A stretch of 24,902 nucleotides of DNA from Ventricola sp051883735 (GCA_051883735.1 JBJEUH010000084.1:1-24902), one strand, 5' to 3'. Shown: positions 13,459 through 21,873, counted from the first letter of the stretch. Made by a program: numbers and translations. The notes: generated by a model not told the origin, from the sequence alone.

Positions 13459-15006
13459 TCACTCCGACAGCTTGACCACCGCCACGCCGTCCACGATGGC
13501 GACCGATCCCCTTTCCGGGAAGCACGGCATCGCCGCAATCGCCTCCCGCCGCGCGGCGCGCTCCGCGTCCTCTGCCTGCACGATCGGATAGCCCAGCACG
13601 TCCCTCAGGTACATCCAATAGGTGTCGCTGAACGTGATCGCGTAGTTCTCCTCCGAGCCGTTGAAGCGCTTCAGGTACGCAAACGCCGGCTTGTCCTGAT
13701 TGAGCTGCGACGCGTCGAGGCTGCCCGCAAACGCCACGGGCGTCTCCCCGACCACATAGCCCTCCGTCTGCTCCAGGCGATCCAGCACGCGCGTCATCAC
13801 CGAGAGCGTGGAATCGATCTCCAGCTCCTTTTTGAGGTAGAGCTGGTTGGCAAAGACCGCCTTGTCAAAGAGGATCAGCGCAAGCAGCAGCGGCAGCGCC
13901 ATCGCCGCGCTCCGCCGTATAGGCAGCCGGGCCGCGCCCGGACCGTCGGGCCACACGAGGGCAAGCGCCTGCTCCATGACGGCGACGGCGTACACGTTCA
14001 CCAGGCAGTAGGAGTAGAGCATCAGGTCGTGATAGCCGCCGCGATAGATCAGGAAGATGCAGTTCATTCCCAGCGGCAAAAGCAGCAGAATCGCCAGCAC
14101 CGCCGCCGCCTCCAGCGGGCGCAGCCGCTTTTTGATCATCACCACGACCGTCGCACCCAGCGCCAGCAGCAGCACGCACGCCTGCGCGAGCTTCACCACC
14201 GAGGCGTTGCGGCTCTGGAAATCCCGCAGATACGCAAACGGCTGCACATAGGTCTGCACGAGCATCTGCAAAAACGTCGCTTCGCCGTATTCGGCCATGT
14301 GCGTCAGGCCGTTGTGCGAGGTGGAGGCTTCAATGCCCGTCACCGCCAGCGCGAGCCTGTATCCGGCCAGGTACAGCGCCATGCCCGCGCCCAGCGCCAG
14401 CGCGCACCTCACGCACCGCAGCACAACCGTGCCCGCGCGCATGCCCCGCAGCAGGTCCGTCAGCGCGACGATCATCACCAGCGCGATGTACGCCTGAACA
14501 AAGCTCTGATACAGTCCGGCGGAGGCCGCCAGCATCACAGGCGCAGCCGCCAGCCAGATCAGGCGCGTGTTCAGGCACAGATACGCCGCGCCGATCGCCA
14601 GCAGCAGCGCGAGCATGAACGTGTCCGTCTCGTGGATAAAGCCCGTGTTCGCGCTGATGATCGCCTGGCTCGAGGCCATCACGCCCGCGATGAGCAGCGT
14701 CGCCAGCCTGCCCGTCACCTGCGTCATGCGCAGCACCAGGCAGACCGAAATCCCCAGAAAGAGCCAGGTCATCAGGCCGACCAGGTACGGCGCCGCGATG
14801 TATCCGCGCAGCTTCCAGTACAGCGGCTGCACATACCGGCCCAGCGAGACCTTCCATGCAAAATCCGACTCCGCCGCAAAGGCCAGCGCGTCATGGGAAA
14901 AGCCCAGCGACACAAAGCGGAACCCGTGCATGACCAGCAGGAACGCCAGCGTATACAGCATAGCCCGCTTGGTCTGCCGGCTCATGGGAACAACAAACCG
15001 ATCCAT
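13459..15006 (-). CDS. GtrII-type glucosyltransferase-like membrane protein
   Basis: About 515 residues. The N-terminal helix is followed by SHDALAF in the first outside loop and the GtrII signature WKVSLGRYVQPLYWKLRG, then about ten hydrophobic segments. The C-terminal outside domain ends AMPCFPERGSVAIVDGVAVVK, which matches the end of the GtrII protein behind whiA. The two are paralogues, although only moderately similar. I chose ATG at 15006 (MDRFVVPMS) because GGAG lies 9 nt upstream; an ATG at 15021 in the same frame has no evident site. It probably transfers a sugar to a cell-surface polymer; donor and acceptor are unknown. Confidence 0.8.
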   Translation of the reverse strand: MDRFVVPMSRQTKRAMLYTLAFLLVMHGFRFVSLGFSHDALAFAAESDFAWKVSLGRYVQPLYWKLRGYIAAPYLVGLMTWLFLGISVCLVLRMTQVTGRLATLLIAGVMASSQAIISANTGFIHETDTFMLALLLAIGAAYLCLNTRLIWLAAAPVMLAASAGLYQSFVQAYIALVMIVALTDLLRGMRAGTVVLRCVRCALALGAGMALYLAGYRLALAVTGIEASTSHNGLTHMAEYGEATFLQMLVQTYVQPFAYLRDFQSRNASVVKLAQACVLLLALGATVVVMIKKRLRPLEAAAVLAILLLLPLGMNCIFLIYRGGYHDLMLYSYCLVNVYAVAVMEQALALVWPDGPGAARLPIRRSAAMALPLLLALILFDKAVFANQLYLKKELEIDSTLSVMTRVLDRLEQTEGYVVGETPVAFAGSLDASQLNQDKPAFAYLKRFNGSEENYAITFSDTYWMYLRDVLGYPIVQAEDAERAARREAIAAMPCFPERGSVAIVDGVAVVKLSE

Positions 15007-15061
15007 GTTCAGATACTCCATTTCATCAGCAAACCGTCAGGGCTTCCGCCCCAAAGCCTGC

Positions 15062-15175
15062 CTGAGGAAGTCGTCCGGGGGCCCGCATCGTCGCGGCATA
15101 CTGCCGCTCCCTGCGGTTCCCGACGCTTCGCCTGCCTGTTTCGCCCACCGGGCGCGGCAGGCTCCGGTTCCTCAG
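15062..15175. repeat. Structured intergenic element between pyk and the GtrII gene
   Basis: No coding sequence is seen in 15022-15229. The block is bounded by an 8-bp perfect inverted repeat (CTGAGGAA 15062-15069 with TTCCTCAG 15168-15175). Inside are a 6-bp hairpin (15093-15107, GCGGCA/TGCCGC) and a nested hairpin (15130-15162, GCCTGCC/GGCAGGC around CGCCC/GGGCG). A further perfect 9-bp hairpin lies at 15188-15209. It could be a dispersed repeat or a structured RNA in the GtrII leader. Confidence 0.5.
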
Positions 15176-15187
15176 ACGCCCTTCATC

Positions 15188-15209
15188 GCCTCGCGGACAT
15201 CCGCGAGGC
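15188..15209. other. 9-bp hairpin behind pyk
   Basis: GCCTCGCGG/CCGCGAGGC with a 4-nt loop, between the pyk terminator and the structured block. There is no T run on either side. Confidence 0.5.
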
Positions 15210-15229
15210 CGTGCAAAAATCCAGCATGG

Positions 15230-15261
15230 AAAATAGCAGGAAGCCGCCTTCCTGCTATTTT
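15230..15261 (-). terminator. Terminator of pyk
   Basis: A perfect 14-bp stem (AAAATAGCAGGAAG/CTTCCTGCTATTTT) with a 4-nt loop, starting 10 nt after the pyk stop. The arm's A/T end supplies TTTT on either strand, so it may work in both directions. Confidence 0.85.
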
Positions 15262-15270
15262 GCCTCTCTT

Positions 15271-17037
15271 TTAGTGCACGATGCCATTGAGCACGAAGCC
15301 CGCGTCCGCGTCCACGGTGATGACCATGCCGGACTTGAGCATGTGCACCGACAGGCCCGTGCGGTCCATGAACAGCGGGATGCCCAACGCCTGGCAGGTC
15401 ACGCTGGCGTGGCAATTCTCGTCCGTGCTCTCCACGATGACGGCCGCGGCCTTGCGCATGTAGGGCAGCATGTCGCGGGCGGTCATCTTGGTGACGATGA
15501 TGTCGCCCTCCTTGAAGTCGCTCTCCAGGTCCGCCAGCGTGGTCACGTTGCAGACGTGGCCGCTGACCTTGCCCTCGCCCACGCCGACGCCGCGCAGCAG
15601 CACGTTGCCCACGATGTGCGCCTTGATGAGGTTGGTCGTACCGGACACGCCCGCCGGAACGCCCGCGACCACGATGACCACGTCGCCGGTCTTGACCAGG
15701 CCGGCGCTGTGCGCGACCTCGACCGCCGCTTCGATCATCTGATCGGAGTTCTCCTGCACCTGCATGTGCGCCGGGATCACGCCGCGGGAGAGGCCCAGCT
15801 GATGATAGGCGTGCTCGCTCGGGGTCGGCGCGATGATCGGGCAGTCCGGATGGAAGCGCGCGACCATGCGGGCCGTGGAGCCGGAGTTGCTCGGCGTGAT
15901 GATCGCGGAGGCCTGGAGCTGCTCGGCCATCTGGCAGCAGGCGAAGGACACCGCGTTGGCGACGGTGTGGGCCGTGGCGTCGCGGATGGCCTCCTGGTTC
16001 ACCGCCTTGAAATCCCTGTTCTTCTGGCCCTCGATGTACGTCGCGATGCGCACCATGGTCTTCACGGCCTCCAGCGGATACTTGCCCGCCGCGGTCTCGC
16101 CGGAGAGCATGATCGCGTCGGTGCCGTCGATGATCGCGTTGGCGACGTCGCTGGCCTCCGCGCGGGTCGGGCGCGGGTTGCGGATCATGGAGTCGAGCAT
16201 CTGCGTCGCGGTGATGACCGGCTTGCCCGCCACGTTGCAGCGCTTGATGAACGCCTTCTGCAGCACCGGCACCTCCTCCATGTCCACCTCCACGCCCAGG
16301 TCGCCGCGCGCGACCATGATGCCGTCGGACACCTTGAGGATGTCGTCGAAGTTGTCCACGCCCATGCGGTTCTCGATCTTGGAATAGATCTTCACATGGC
16401 CGCCGTTGTTGTCGTCGCAGAGCTTGCGGATGGTGAGCACGTCGCTGGCGCGGCAGACGAAGGACGCGGCGATCATGTCGATGCCCTGCTCGATGCCGAA
16501 CAGGATATCCGCGCGGTCCTTTTCGCCGATGGACGGCATCTGCAGGTCCACATCCGGCACGGAGATGCCCTTGCGGCCGCCGAGCGTGCCGCCGTTGATC
16601 ACGCAGCAGACGATGTCCGTGCCGTTCTCCACGCGCACGACGTTCATCGCCAGCAGGCCGTCGTCAATCAGCACGCGGACGCCGGGCTTGACCAGCTCCG
16701 CCATCTTCGGATAGGTGATGGAGACCTCGTGCTCGTTGCCCTCGACCTCGCGGCTGGTGAGCACGAATTCCTGACCGGCCTCCAGCTCCACCTTGCCCGC
16801 CGCCAGCGTCTTGGTGCGCACCTCCGGGCCCTTGGTGTCCAGCAGGATGCCCACCGGGATGCCCTTCTCCTCGCGCAGGCGCTTGATGCGCTGGATGCGC
16901 GCCGCCTGCTCCTCGTAGCTGCCGTGGGACATGTTCAGGCGGCAGACGTTCATGCCCTCGTCCATCAGCCTGCTGACCATCTCGTCGTTGTCGCTCGCCG
17001 GGCCCAGCGTGCAGACGATCTTCGTCTTTCTGATCAT
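15271..17037 (-). CDS. pyk: Pyruvate kinase with C-terminal extra domain
   Basis: 588 residues, the length of Bacillus-type enzymes rather than the ~470 of E. coli. Glycolytic transfer of phosphate from PEP to ADP in the cytosol. It shows MIRKTKIVCTLGPAS, CRLNMSHG, DTKGPEVRT, KIENRMGV, MVARGDLGVE, ATQMLDSM and DGTDAIMLSGETAAGKYP in the expected order. The last ~110 residues form the swivelling PEP-utilizing-like domain, ending VDADAGFVLNGIVH. That domain's usual GG-x-(T/S)-S-H-A core is altered to DENCHASVTCQALGIP, although the His remains. ATG at 17037 has AGGAGG about 9 nt upstream; an earlier in-frame start at 17061 lies before that site. galM is 67 nt upstream. Confidence 0.97.
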   Translation of the reverse strand: MIRKTKIVCTLGPASDNDEMVSRLMDEGMNVCRLNMSHGSYEEQAARIQRIKRLREEKGIPVGILLDTKGPEVRTKTLAAGKVELEAGQEFVLTSREVEGNEHEVSITYPKMAELVKPGVRVLIDDGLLAMNVVRVENGTDIVCCVINGGTLGGRKGISVPDVDLQMPSIGEKDRADILFGIEQGIDMIAASFVCRASDVLTIRKLCDDNNGGHVKIYSKIENRMGVDNFDDILKVSDGIMVARGDLGVEVDMEEVPVLQKAFIKRCNVAGKPVITATQMLDSMIRNPRPTRAEASDVANAIIDGTDAIMLSGETAAGKYPLEAVKTMVRIATYIEGQKNRDFKAVNQEAIRDATAHTVANAVSFACCQMAEQLQASAIITPSNSGSTARMVARFHPDCPIIAPTPSEHAYHQLGLSRGVIPAHMQVQENSDQMIEAAVEVAHSAGLVKTGDVVIVVAGVPAGVSGTTNLIKAHIVGNVLLRGVGVGEGKVSGHVCNVTTLADLESDFKEGDIIVTKMTARDMLPYMRKAAAVIVESTDENCHASVTCQALGIPLFMDRTGLSVHMLKSGMVITVDADAGFVLNGIVH

Positions 17038-17104
17038 TGGGGAGTTCCTCCTCACTATCATGCTTGATCTTGCAGCCCGCCCTCTGTTCGGCGGGGGATT
17101 GCCG

Positions 17105-18055
17105 TTATCGCCTGCTCACCGTCATGTGCACCTGGCAGGCAAACGTCCTGCCCGCCGGCAGCACCATCAGGCCGCTCTCGTCGATCAGCCCCTGGCTGTG
17201 CAGGTTGATGAAGTTCGTGGCGCAGGTCTGCGGCTCGATGCAGAAGCCGTTGCGGTTGTGCGGGGTGAAGACGACCGCGTTGCGCAGGCAGTCCGAGCCG
17301 CTGATGTGCACGATCACGTCGTCATACAGGATCTGCGCCTCGCTGTCCGCCGTCATGCCGCGGAACACCGTGTCCAGATCCAGGCTTTCCACGCTGTGGA
17401 AGTCGTCCCAGATCGTCGTGCCCTCGCCCGCCGGCAGGATGCGGCCGCTGGGGATTCTGTTTTCATCCGCCTCATAGTAGCGCCTGACGGGCACCTTGAT
17501 GAAGCAGCGGTTCGCGTCGCCGCGCTTGGAGAAGTACGGATGCACCGCGAAGCCGAACGGCATGCCGGTCACGTCCTCGTTGACGGCCTTCACGTCCATG
17601 TGCACGCCCGCGCCGTCCAGGGTGTAGGTGACATAGAGCGTGCAGTCCCACGGCCAGCCCTCGAAGATGGAGCCCTCCTTGCGGATCTCGATCTTCGCCG
17701 AGCAGCGTGCGCAGGTTTCATCGGCATACAGCTGCGTCACGGTGAACGGCTCGTCCTTCACCAGGCCGTGAATCAGCACGGGCTCGCCGCGCTTCTTCAT
17801 CGTGTGCGTCTCGCCCGCCCAGGTGTAGGTCGCGTCCTTGACGCGGTTGGGCGTGGGGAAGAGGATCGGGTTGCCGTACTTGGTGCCGAAGACGGTGATG
17901 TCCGCCGGCTCCATGAAGATCTCCTTCCCCTCGTACGTCCAGTAATACAGGTTGAAGCCGTTCACCGGCAGGATGCGCACCTCGTGGCCCGCGCCCGCCA
18001 TCGTCACGATTTCATACCCCTGTCCCTCGTAGATTCCCTTGGTTGCGGTAAACAT
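17105..18055 (-). CDS. galM: Aldose 1-epimerase (mutarotase) family protein
   Basis: 316 residues. It interconverts alpha and beta anomers of free hexoses. Visible signatures are NPILFPTPNRV, HGLVKDEPF with the first active-site His, FAVHPYF with the second, and FCIEPQTCATNFINL with the catalytic Glu. The start at 18055 (MFTATKGIYEG) is preferred because AAAGGAG lies 8-9 nt before it; an ATG at 18064 would overlap the site. pyk follows 67 nt downstream, so both may be read together. Related epimerases acting on phosphorylated sugars cannot be excluded, hence the symbol is by family only. Confidence 0.87.
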   Translation of the reverse strand: MFTATKGIYEGQGYEIVTMAGAGHEVRILPVNGFNLYYWTYEGKEIFMEPADITVFGTKYGNPILFPTPNRVKDATYTWAGETHTMKKRGEPVLIHGLVKDEPFTVTQLYADETCARCSAKIEIRKEGSIFEGWPWDCTLYVTYTLDGAGVHMDVKAVNEDVTGMPFGFAVHPYFSKRGDANRCFIKVPVRRYYEADENRIPSGRILPAGEGTTIWDDFHSVESLDLDTVFRGMTADSEAQILYDDVIVHISGSDCLRNAVVFTPHNRNGFCIEPQTCATNFINLHSQGLIDESGLMVLPAGRTFACQVHMTVSRR

Positions 18056-18097
18056 GATACGCATCTCCTTTGTCATCATCTGAATGAGGCAGAATCA

Positions 18098-18210
18098 GAA
18101 CCGCAATGGTCGCCTTCGGCTCCGCTGCGGTTCCCGCATGGTGGCGCTTTGCGCCCGGGTAACGATGGGGCTGCCGCCCCATACCCTGCTTGAGGGACAT
18201 TGTCCCTCAA
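18098..18210. repeat. Block of four consecutive hairpins
   Basis: Noncoding gap between the radical SAM gene and galM. It contains inverted repeats GAACCGCA/TGCGGTTC (18098-18133), GGCGC/GCGCC (18143-18155), ATGGGGC/GCCCCAT (18165-18182) and a perfect 10-bp pair TTGAGGGACA/TGTCCCTCAA around one base (18190-18210). No T run follows, so simple termination is doubtful. It shares TGCGGTTCCCG with the structured block behind pyk. Confidence 0.55.
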
Positions 18211-18231
18211 ACTCCCTTCTTTGCGCCGGTT

Positions 18232-19107
18232 TTACGATACGCCCGTGCCGTCAAACGCCGGCACGAACGCCTCGCTGGCGGAGCTGAGCTCCTGGCGGTA
18301 GCCCGTCAGCCCAATCAGCTCCATGTGCGCCAGCACCCGCTCATATTCCTTCTTCTTCAGCCGGCGGTTCATCCCCGGCATGTCAAGCGCCTTGCCGAAC
18401 GGCACATACTGCCCCATCAGCGAGACCGCCGCGCCGGGATACTCATCCGCAATCAGGCTGAGAATCCGCATGCTGTCGCCGGTCAGCCCCGGCAGCACCA
18501 GATGCCGGATCTGCGTGCCGCGCAGCATCATGCCGTCTGCGTCAACCACCGCCGGGCCCGTCTGGCGCAGCATCTCATGGATCGCCGCCTGCGCGACCTC
18601 GGGGTAGTCCTCCGCGCCGGAGAGCAGCTTCGCCATCCGGGGATCGATGTACTTGAAGTCCGGCAGATAGACGTCGACATAGCCCTCAAGCATTCGCAGC
18701 GTGTCCAGCGTCTCATAGCCGCTGGAGTTGTACACGATCGGGATCGCCGGGCGATAGAGGTCGAGCGCGCGGATCACCTGCGGCGCGAACTGTGCCGCCG
18801 TGACCAGGTTGATGTTGTGCGCGCCCTGCATTTCCAGCTCGCGGAAGATGGCGGCCAAACGCTCGATGCTGACGTACTCGCCCGCGCCGCCGTGGCTGAT
18901 CGCCTCGTTCTGGCAGAAGATGCACCGCAGGCCGCAGCCGGAGAAGAACACCGCGCCGCTGCCGCGCGTGCCGCTGATGCACGGCTCCTCCCACATGTGC
19001 AGGCCCGCGCGCGCAATTTTGGGCAGCGCGCCCACGCCGCATACGCCGTGGCCCTCGGTCTCCCCGCGCTCCGCGCCGCAGCCCCTCGGGCAAAGCGTGC
19101 AGATCAT
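18232..19107 (-). CDS. Radical SAM protein, PflA-like (COG1313 type)
   Basis: 291 residues. The N-terminus MICTLCPRGCGAERG is a Cys pair typical of this subgroup. It is followed by FFSGCGLRCIFCQNEAIS (about residues 54-71), which holds the CxxxCxxC-type cluster that binds the radical SAM 4Fe-4S centre. Later blocks include NINLVTAAQF, IPIVYNSSGYE and VDVYLPDFKYIDP. The family is annotated as pyruvate-formate-lyase-activating-enzyme-like, but no partner glycyl radical enzyme is visible here, so the substrate is open. Its ATG overlaps the stop of the ATP-grasp gene (ATGA), implying coupled translation and a joint role. Confidence 0.88.
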   Translation of the reverse strand: MICTLCPRGCGAERGETEGHGVCGVGALPKIARAGLHMWEEPCISGTRGSGAVFFSGCGLRCIFCQNEAISHGGAGEYVSIERLAAIFRELEMQGAHNINLVTAAQFAPQVIRALDLYRPAIPIVYNSSGYETLDTLRMLEGYVDVYLPDFKYIDPRMAKLLSGAEDYPEVAQAAIHEMLRQTGPAVVDADGMMLRGTQIRHLVLPGLTGDSMRILSLIADEYPGAAVSLMGQYVPFGKALDMPGMNRRLKKKEYERVLAHMELIGLTGYRQELSSASEAFVPAFDGTGVS

Positions 19108-20108
19108 AGGTCGATAAACTCCTCAAAGCGCGGCAGGATGCCGATGCCGTCCGGGAAGTGCGCGGCGAACTGCGGAATCGCGTGGCTCGGGAAGGAGTTG
19201 CCCTCGATGAACACCGGGCCGTTCTCCGTGATCGCCACGTCCCAGGCGACAAAGCGCACCTGCGGCACCGCGTGCATCGCGTCAAGGCACATCTTTTTGG
19301 CTTCCTCCCAGTAGGGAATCTGCGTGCCGGGGATTTTCTTGCCGGTCATCGGGTGGATTTCGTAGGTCTCGCCCGCCTTGTTCGCGCCCACGCCGGCGAT
19401 CACGCCGGTCTCGATGTCTACCGGCGCGGCCATGCCGCCGCAGTCCACGTTGTCCATCACCTTGCCGTTGCCGATGCGGATGTAGGCGTAGACGATGCCC
19501 TCCTTCTTGTCGCCCAGCAGCGTCGCCACGCGGATGGTGTTGACCGAGGTCGGGCACAGCGCCGCGATGTCCGGGTGCTGGATGACCTTGTCCTCCACGA
19601 TGCCGATGCCCGCAGCTCTCAGGCGATGATAGAGCGCCGCCGGATCGGCGTATTCCTCCGGCGTGCACTTGAGGATGCCCTGTCCGCTGGAGCCGTCGAT
19701 CGGCTTGCAGATGATGTCGCCGCGGCCCTCGAGGAATTTCGCAAAGTCCTCCTCGCTCGCCTCCAGCAGGTTCAGCCAGGCGCGGCCCACCTGCTTGGCG
19801 AAGAGCTGGTTGAACTCGGTCTTGTTGTCAAAGAAGTGCCAGAACTTCTTGTCGTTCATCCTCGCCACGATGCTGTTGGAGATGCCGCGCGTGATCTGCG
19901 TGGCGCGCTGCGCGTCATTGAGGCGGTACATCTCCGCGATCTTGTAGTCGATGTAGCCCGCATTGTACCTGGCCGCGCACTTGACCATATCGGCAAGCAG
20001 CCAGACGCGGCTCTTGCCGGTCTTTTTGTGCAGCATATTCGCCGTTTTGAGCATCGCGGCATAGTCCATCTTCATGGCGCGCTTCATCATATAGGAGAGC
20101 CTGCTCAT
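19104..20108 (-). CDS. Sugar-transfer-associated ATP-grasp ligase-like protein
   Basis: About 334 residues. A basic N-terminal helical part is followed by the ATP-grasp region: ICKPIDGSSGQGILK (nucleotide-binding loop), VEDKVIQHPDIAAL, SVNTIRVATLLG, GGMAAPVDIETG and near the end VAWDVAITENGPVFIEGNS with the metal-binding acidic residues. This matches the ATP-grasp family found next to polysaccharide and sugar-transfer genes, thought to form amide or ester links on envelope polymers. Of two close in-frame ATGs (20114 and 20108) I prefer 20108, as GAGG stands 9 nt before it. A promoter lies 80 nt upstream. It forms an operon with the overlapping radical SAM gene. Confidence 0.85.
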   Translation of the reverse strand: MSRLSYMMKRAMKMDYAAMLKTANMLHKKTGKSRVWLLADMVKCAARYNAGYIDYKIAEMYRLNDAQRATQITRGISNSIVARMNDKKFWHFFDNKTEFNQLFAKQVGRAWLNLLEASEEDFAKFLEGRGDIICKPIDGSSGQGILKCTPEEYADPAALYHRLRAAGIGIVEDKVIQHPDIAALCPTSVNTIRVATLLGDKKEGIVYAYIRIGNGKVMDNVDCGGMAAPVDIETGVIAGVGANKAGETYEIHPMTGKKIPGTQIPYWEEAKKMCLDAMHAVPQVRFVAWDVAITENGPVFIEGNSFPSHAIPQFAAHFPDGIGILPRFEEFIDL

Positions 20109-20191
20109 GTCCATAAGCCTCGTTTCTGTGTCGTGTTCTTTCTATTATCAGCAAAATCCGGACGGGCATACTGCCGGAATTTTACGATTCC

Positions 20192-20220
20192 ATTGTAGTC
20201 GATTTTTTCGCATTTGGCAA
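20192..20220 (-). promoter_or_regulatory. Promoter of the ATP-grasp/radical SAM operon
   Basis: -35 TTGCCA (20220-20215), 17-bp spacer, -10 TACAAT (20197-20192) on the minus strand. Predicted start is near 20185. Confidence 0.72.
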
Positions 20221-20266
20221 GTGATTCATTCTGTGCGCGCCGGGAATGCGCAAAAGCGGCCGGCGC

Positions 20267-20295
20267 TTGACACGTCGGCCACCCCGTAGTACAAT
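20267..20295 (+). promoter_or_regulatory. Plus-strand promoter opposing the small toxin-like gene
   Basis: Exact -35 TTGACA (20267-20272), 17-bp spacer, -10 TACAAT (20290-20295). It is the best plus-strand promoter I noticed and drives transcription into the 3' side of the 30-codon minus-strand ORF. No plus-strand coding sequence with a ribosome binding site follows. Confidence 0.75.
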
Positions 20296-20301
20296 ATAGT
20301 C

Positions 20302-20396
20302 AAGAGATTCCCGTCTCGCACAATGAACTTCCGCTTTTGCAAAAGTTGTTGTTCTAAAGACTTACGCCGCCGTCGTAGTTGCAGCTACACGGCGGC
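20302..20396 (+). ncRNA. Candidate antisense RNA (antitoxin) to the toxin-like gene
   Basis: Inferred from the consensus promoter just upstream; the start is about 20302. The end is not defined: a strong hairpin at 20366-20396 could stop it, but the following T run is weak, and the RNA may continue through the whole toxin ORF. It would pair with the 3' part of the toxin mRNA, as RatA does with TxpA in B. subtilis. Confidence 0.45.
20366..20396 (-). terminator. Hairpin behind the toxin-like ORF
   Basis: GCCGCCGT pairs with ACGGCGGC, extended by GTAG/CTAC across one bulged base, with a 6-nt loop. It lies 7 nt after the stop codon. Only a weak T-rich stretch (GTCTTTAG) follows on the minus strand. 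It may terminate or stabilise the small mRNA and be the first contact site for the antisense RNA. Confidence 0.6.
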
Positions 20397-20402
20397 ATCG
20401 CT

Positions 20403-20495
20403 TTATCTGTTGCGTCCCAGCATGTATACCGAGATCAGCAGAGAGGCTGCGGAAGCGATAAACCCCAGAAGGGTCAAAACGTCACCGTTGCTCAT
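20403..20495 (-). CDS. 30-residue hydrophobic membrane peptide, candidate type I toxin (holin-like)
   Basis: The ORF encodes a peptide starting MSNGDVLTLLGFIAS, running through one membrane helix (about residues 6-25) and ending YMLGRNR with a basic tail. AGGAGGTGA, close to the full anti-16S complement, lies 4 nt before the ATG. An extended -10 promoter lies about 75 nt upstream and a stable hairpin follows the stop. CCTCC at 20531-20527 in the leader could mask the Shine-Dalgarno by pairing, as in TxpA/Fst-type toxin mRNAs. A strong promoter opposes the gene from the plus strand. Small size, single helix and basic end fit membrane-acting type I toxins and the 'putative holin-like toxin' annotation. 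I cannot assign it to a named family with certainty. Confidence 0.7.
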   Translation of the reverse strand: MSNGDVLTLLGFIASAASLLISVYMLGRNR

Positions 20496-20539
20496 CAGCT
20501 CACCTCCTCTTCAGCATCGCCAAAGCGGAGGACTCCACC

Positions 20540-20560
20540 GTGCAAGTCCCTTGACTGCAC
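20540..20560 (-). other. 5' stem-loop of the toxin-like mRNA
   Basis: GTGCA/TGCAC and GTC/GAC pair around a 4-nt loop with one bulged base, only a few nucleotides after the predicted transcription start. Confidence 0.5.
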
Positions 20561-20569
20561 TACATGCAT

Positions 20570-20578
20570 ATCATAACA
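20570..20578 (-). promoter_or_regulatory. Extended -10 promoter of the toxin-like gene
   Basis: TG-T-TATGAT on the minus strand (20578-20570), a good extended -10. No convincing -35; the upstream bases are the tail of the tuf terminator. Predicted start is near 20563. Confidence 0.55.
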
Positions 20579-20588
20579 CACCCAGCGC

Positions 20589-20619
20589 AAAAAAGCGAGC
20601 CCCGCAAAGGGACTCGCTT
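20589..20619 (-). terminator. Terminator of tuf
   Basis: On the minus strand AAGCGAGTCCC pairs with GGGGCTCGCTT (one G-U pair) around a 5-nt loop, followed by a T run (20594-20589). It lies about 40 nt after the tuf stop and closes the str-type operon. Confidence 0.9.
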
Positions 20620-20658
20620 TGTTTTGCCTGTGAGCGTACTCGCCGCGATCTATGTGAA

Positions 20659-21873
<1,215 letters not shown>

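Noticed and set aside
14029..17067. Plus-strand open frame of about 1000 codons across the GtrII gene and pyk
   Set aside because: It is the complement of pyk and its neighbour, and its His/Asp/Val-rich content matches no family.
17071..17104. Terminator between galM and pyk
   Set aside because: A CCCCGCC/GGGCGGG pairing is possible, but there is no T run and the gap is only 67 nt.
20323..20500. A plus-strand small protein starting MNFRFCKSCC behind the plus-strand promoter
   Set aside because: There is no ribosome binding site, and the frame runs on into antisense of tuf. A noncoding antisense RNA is simpler.
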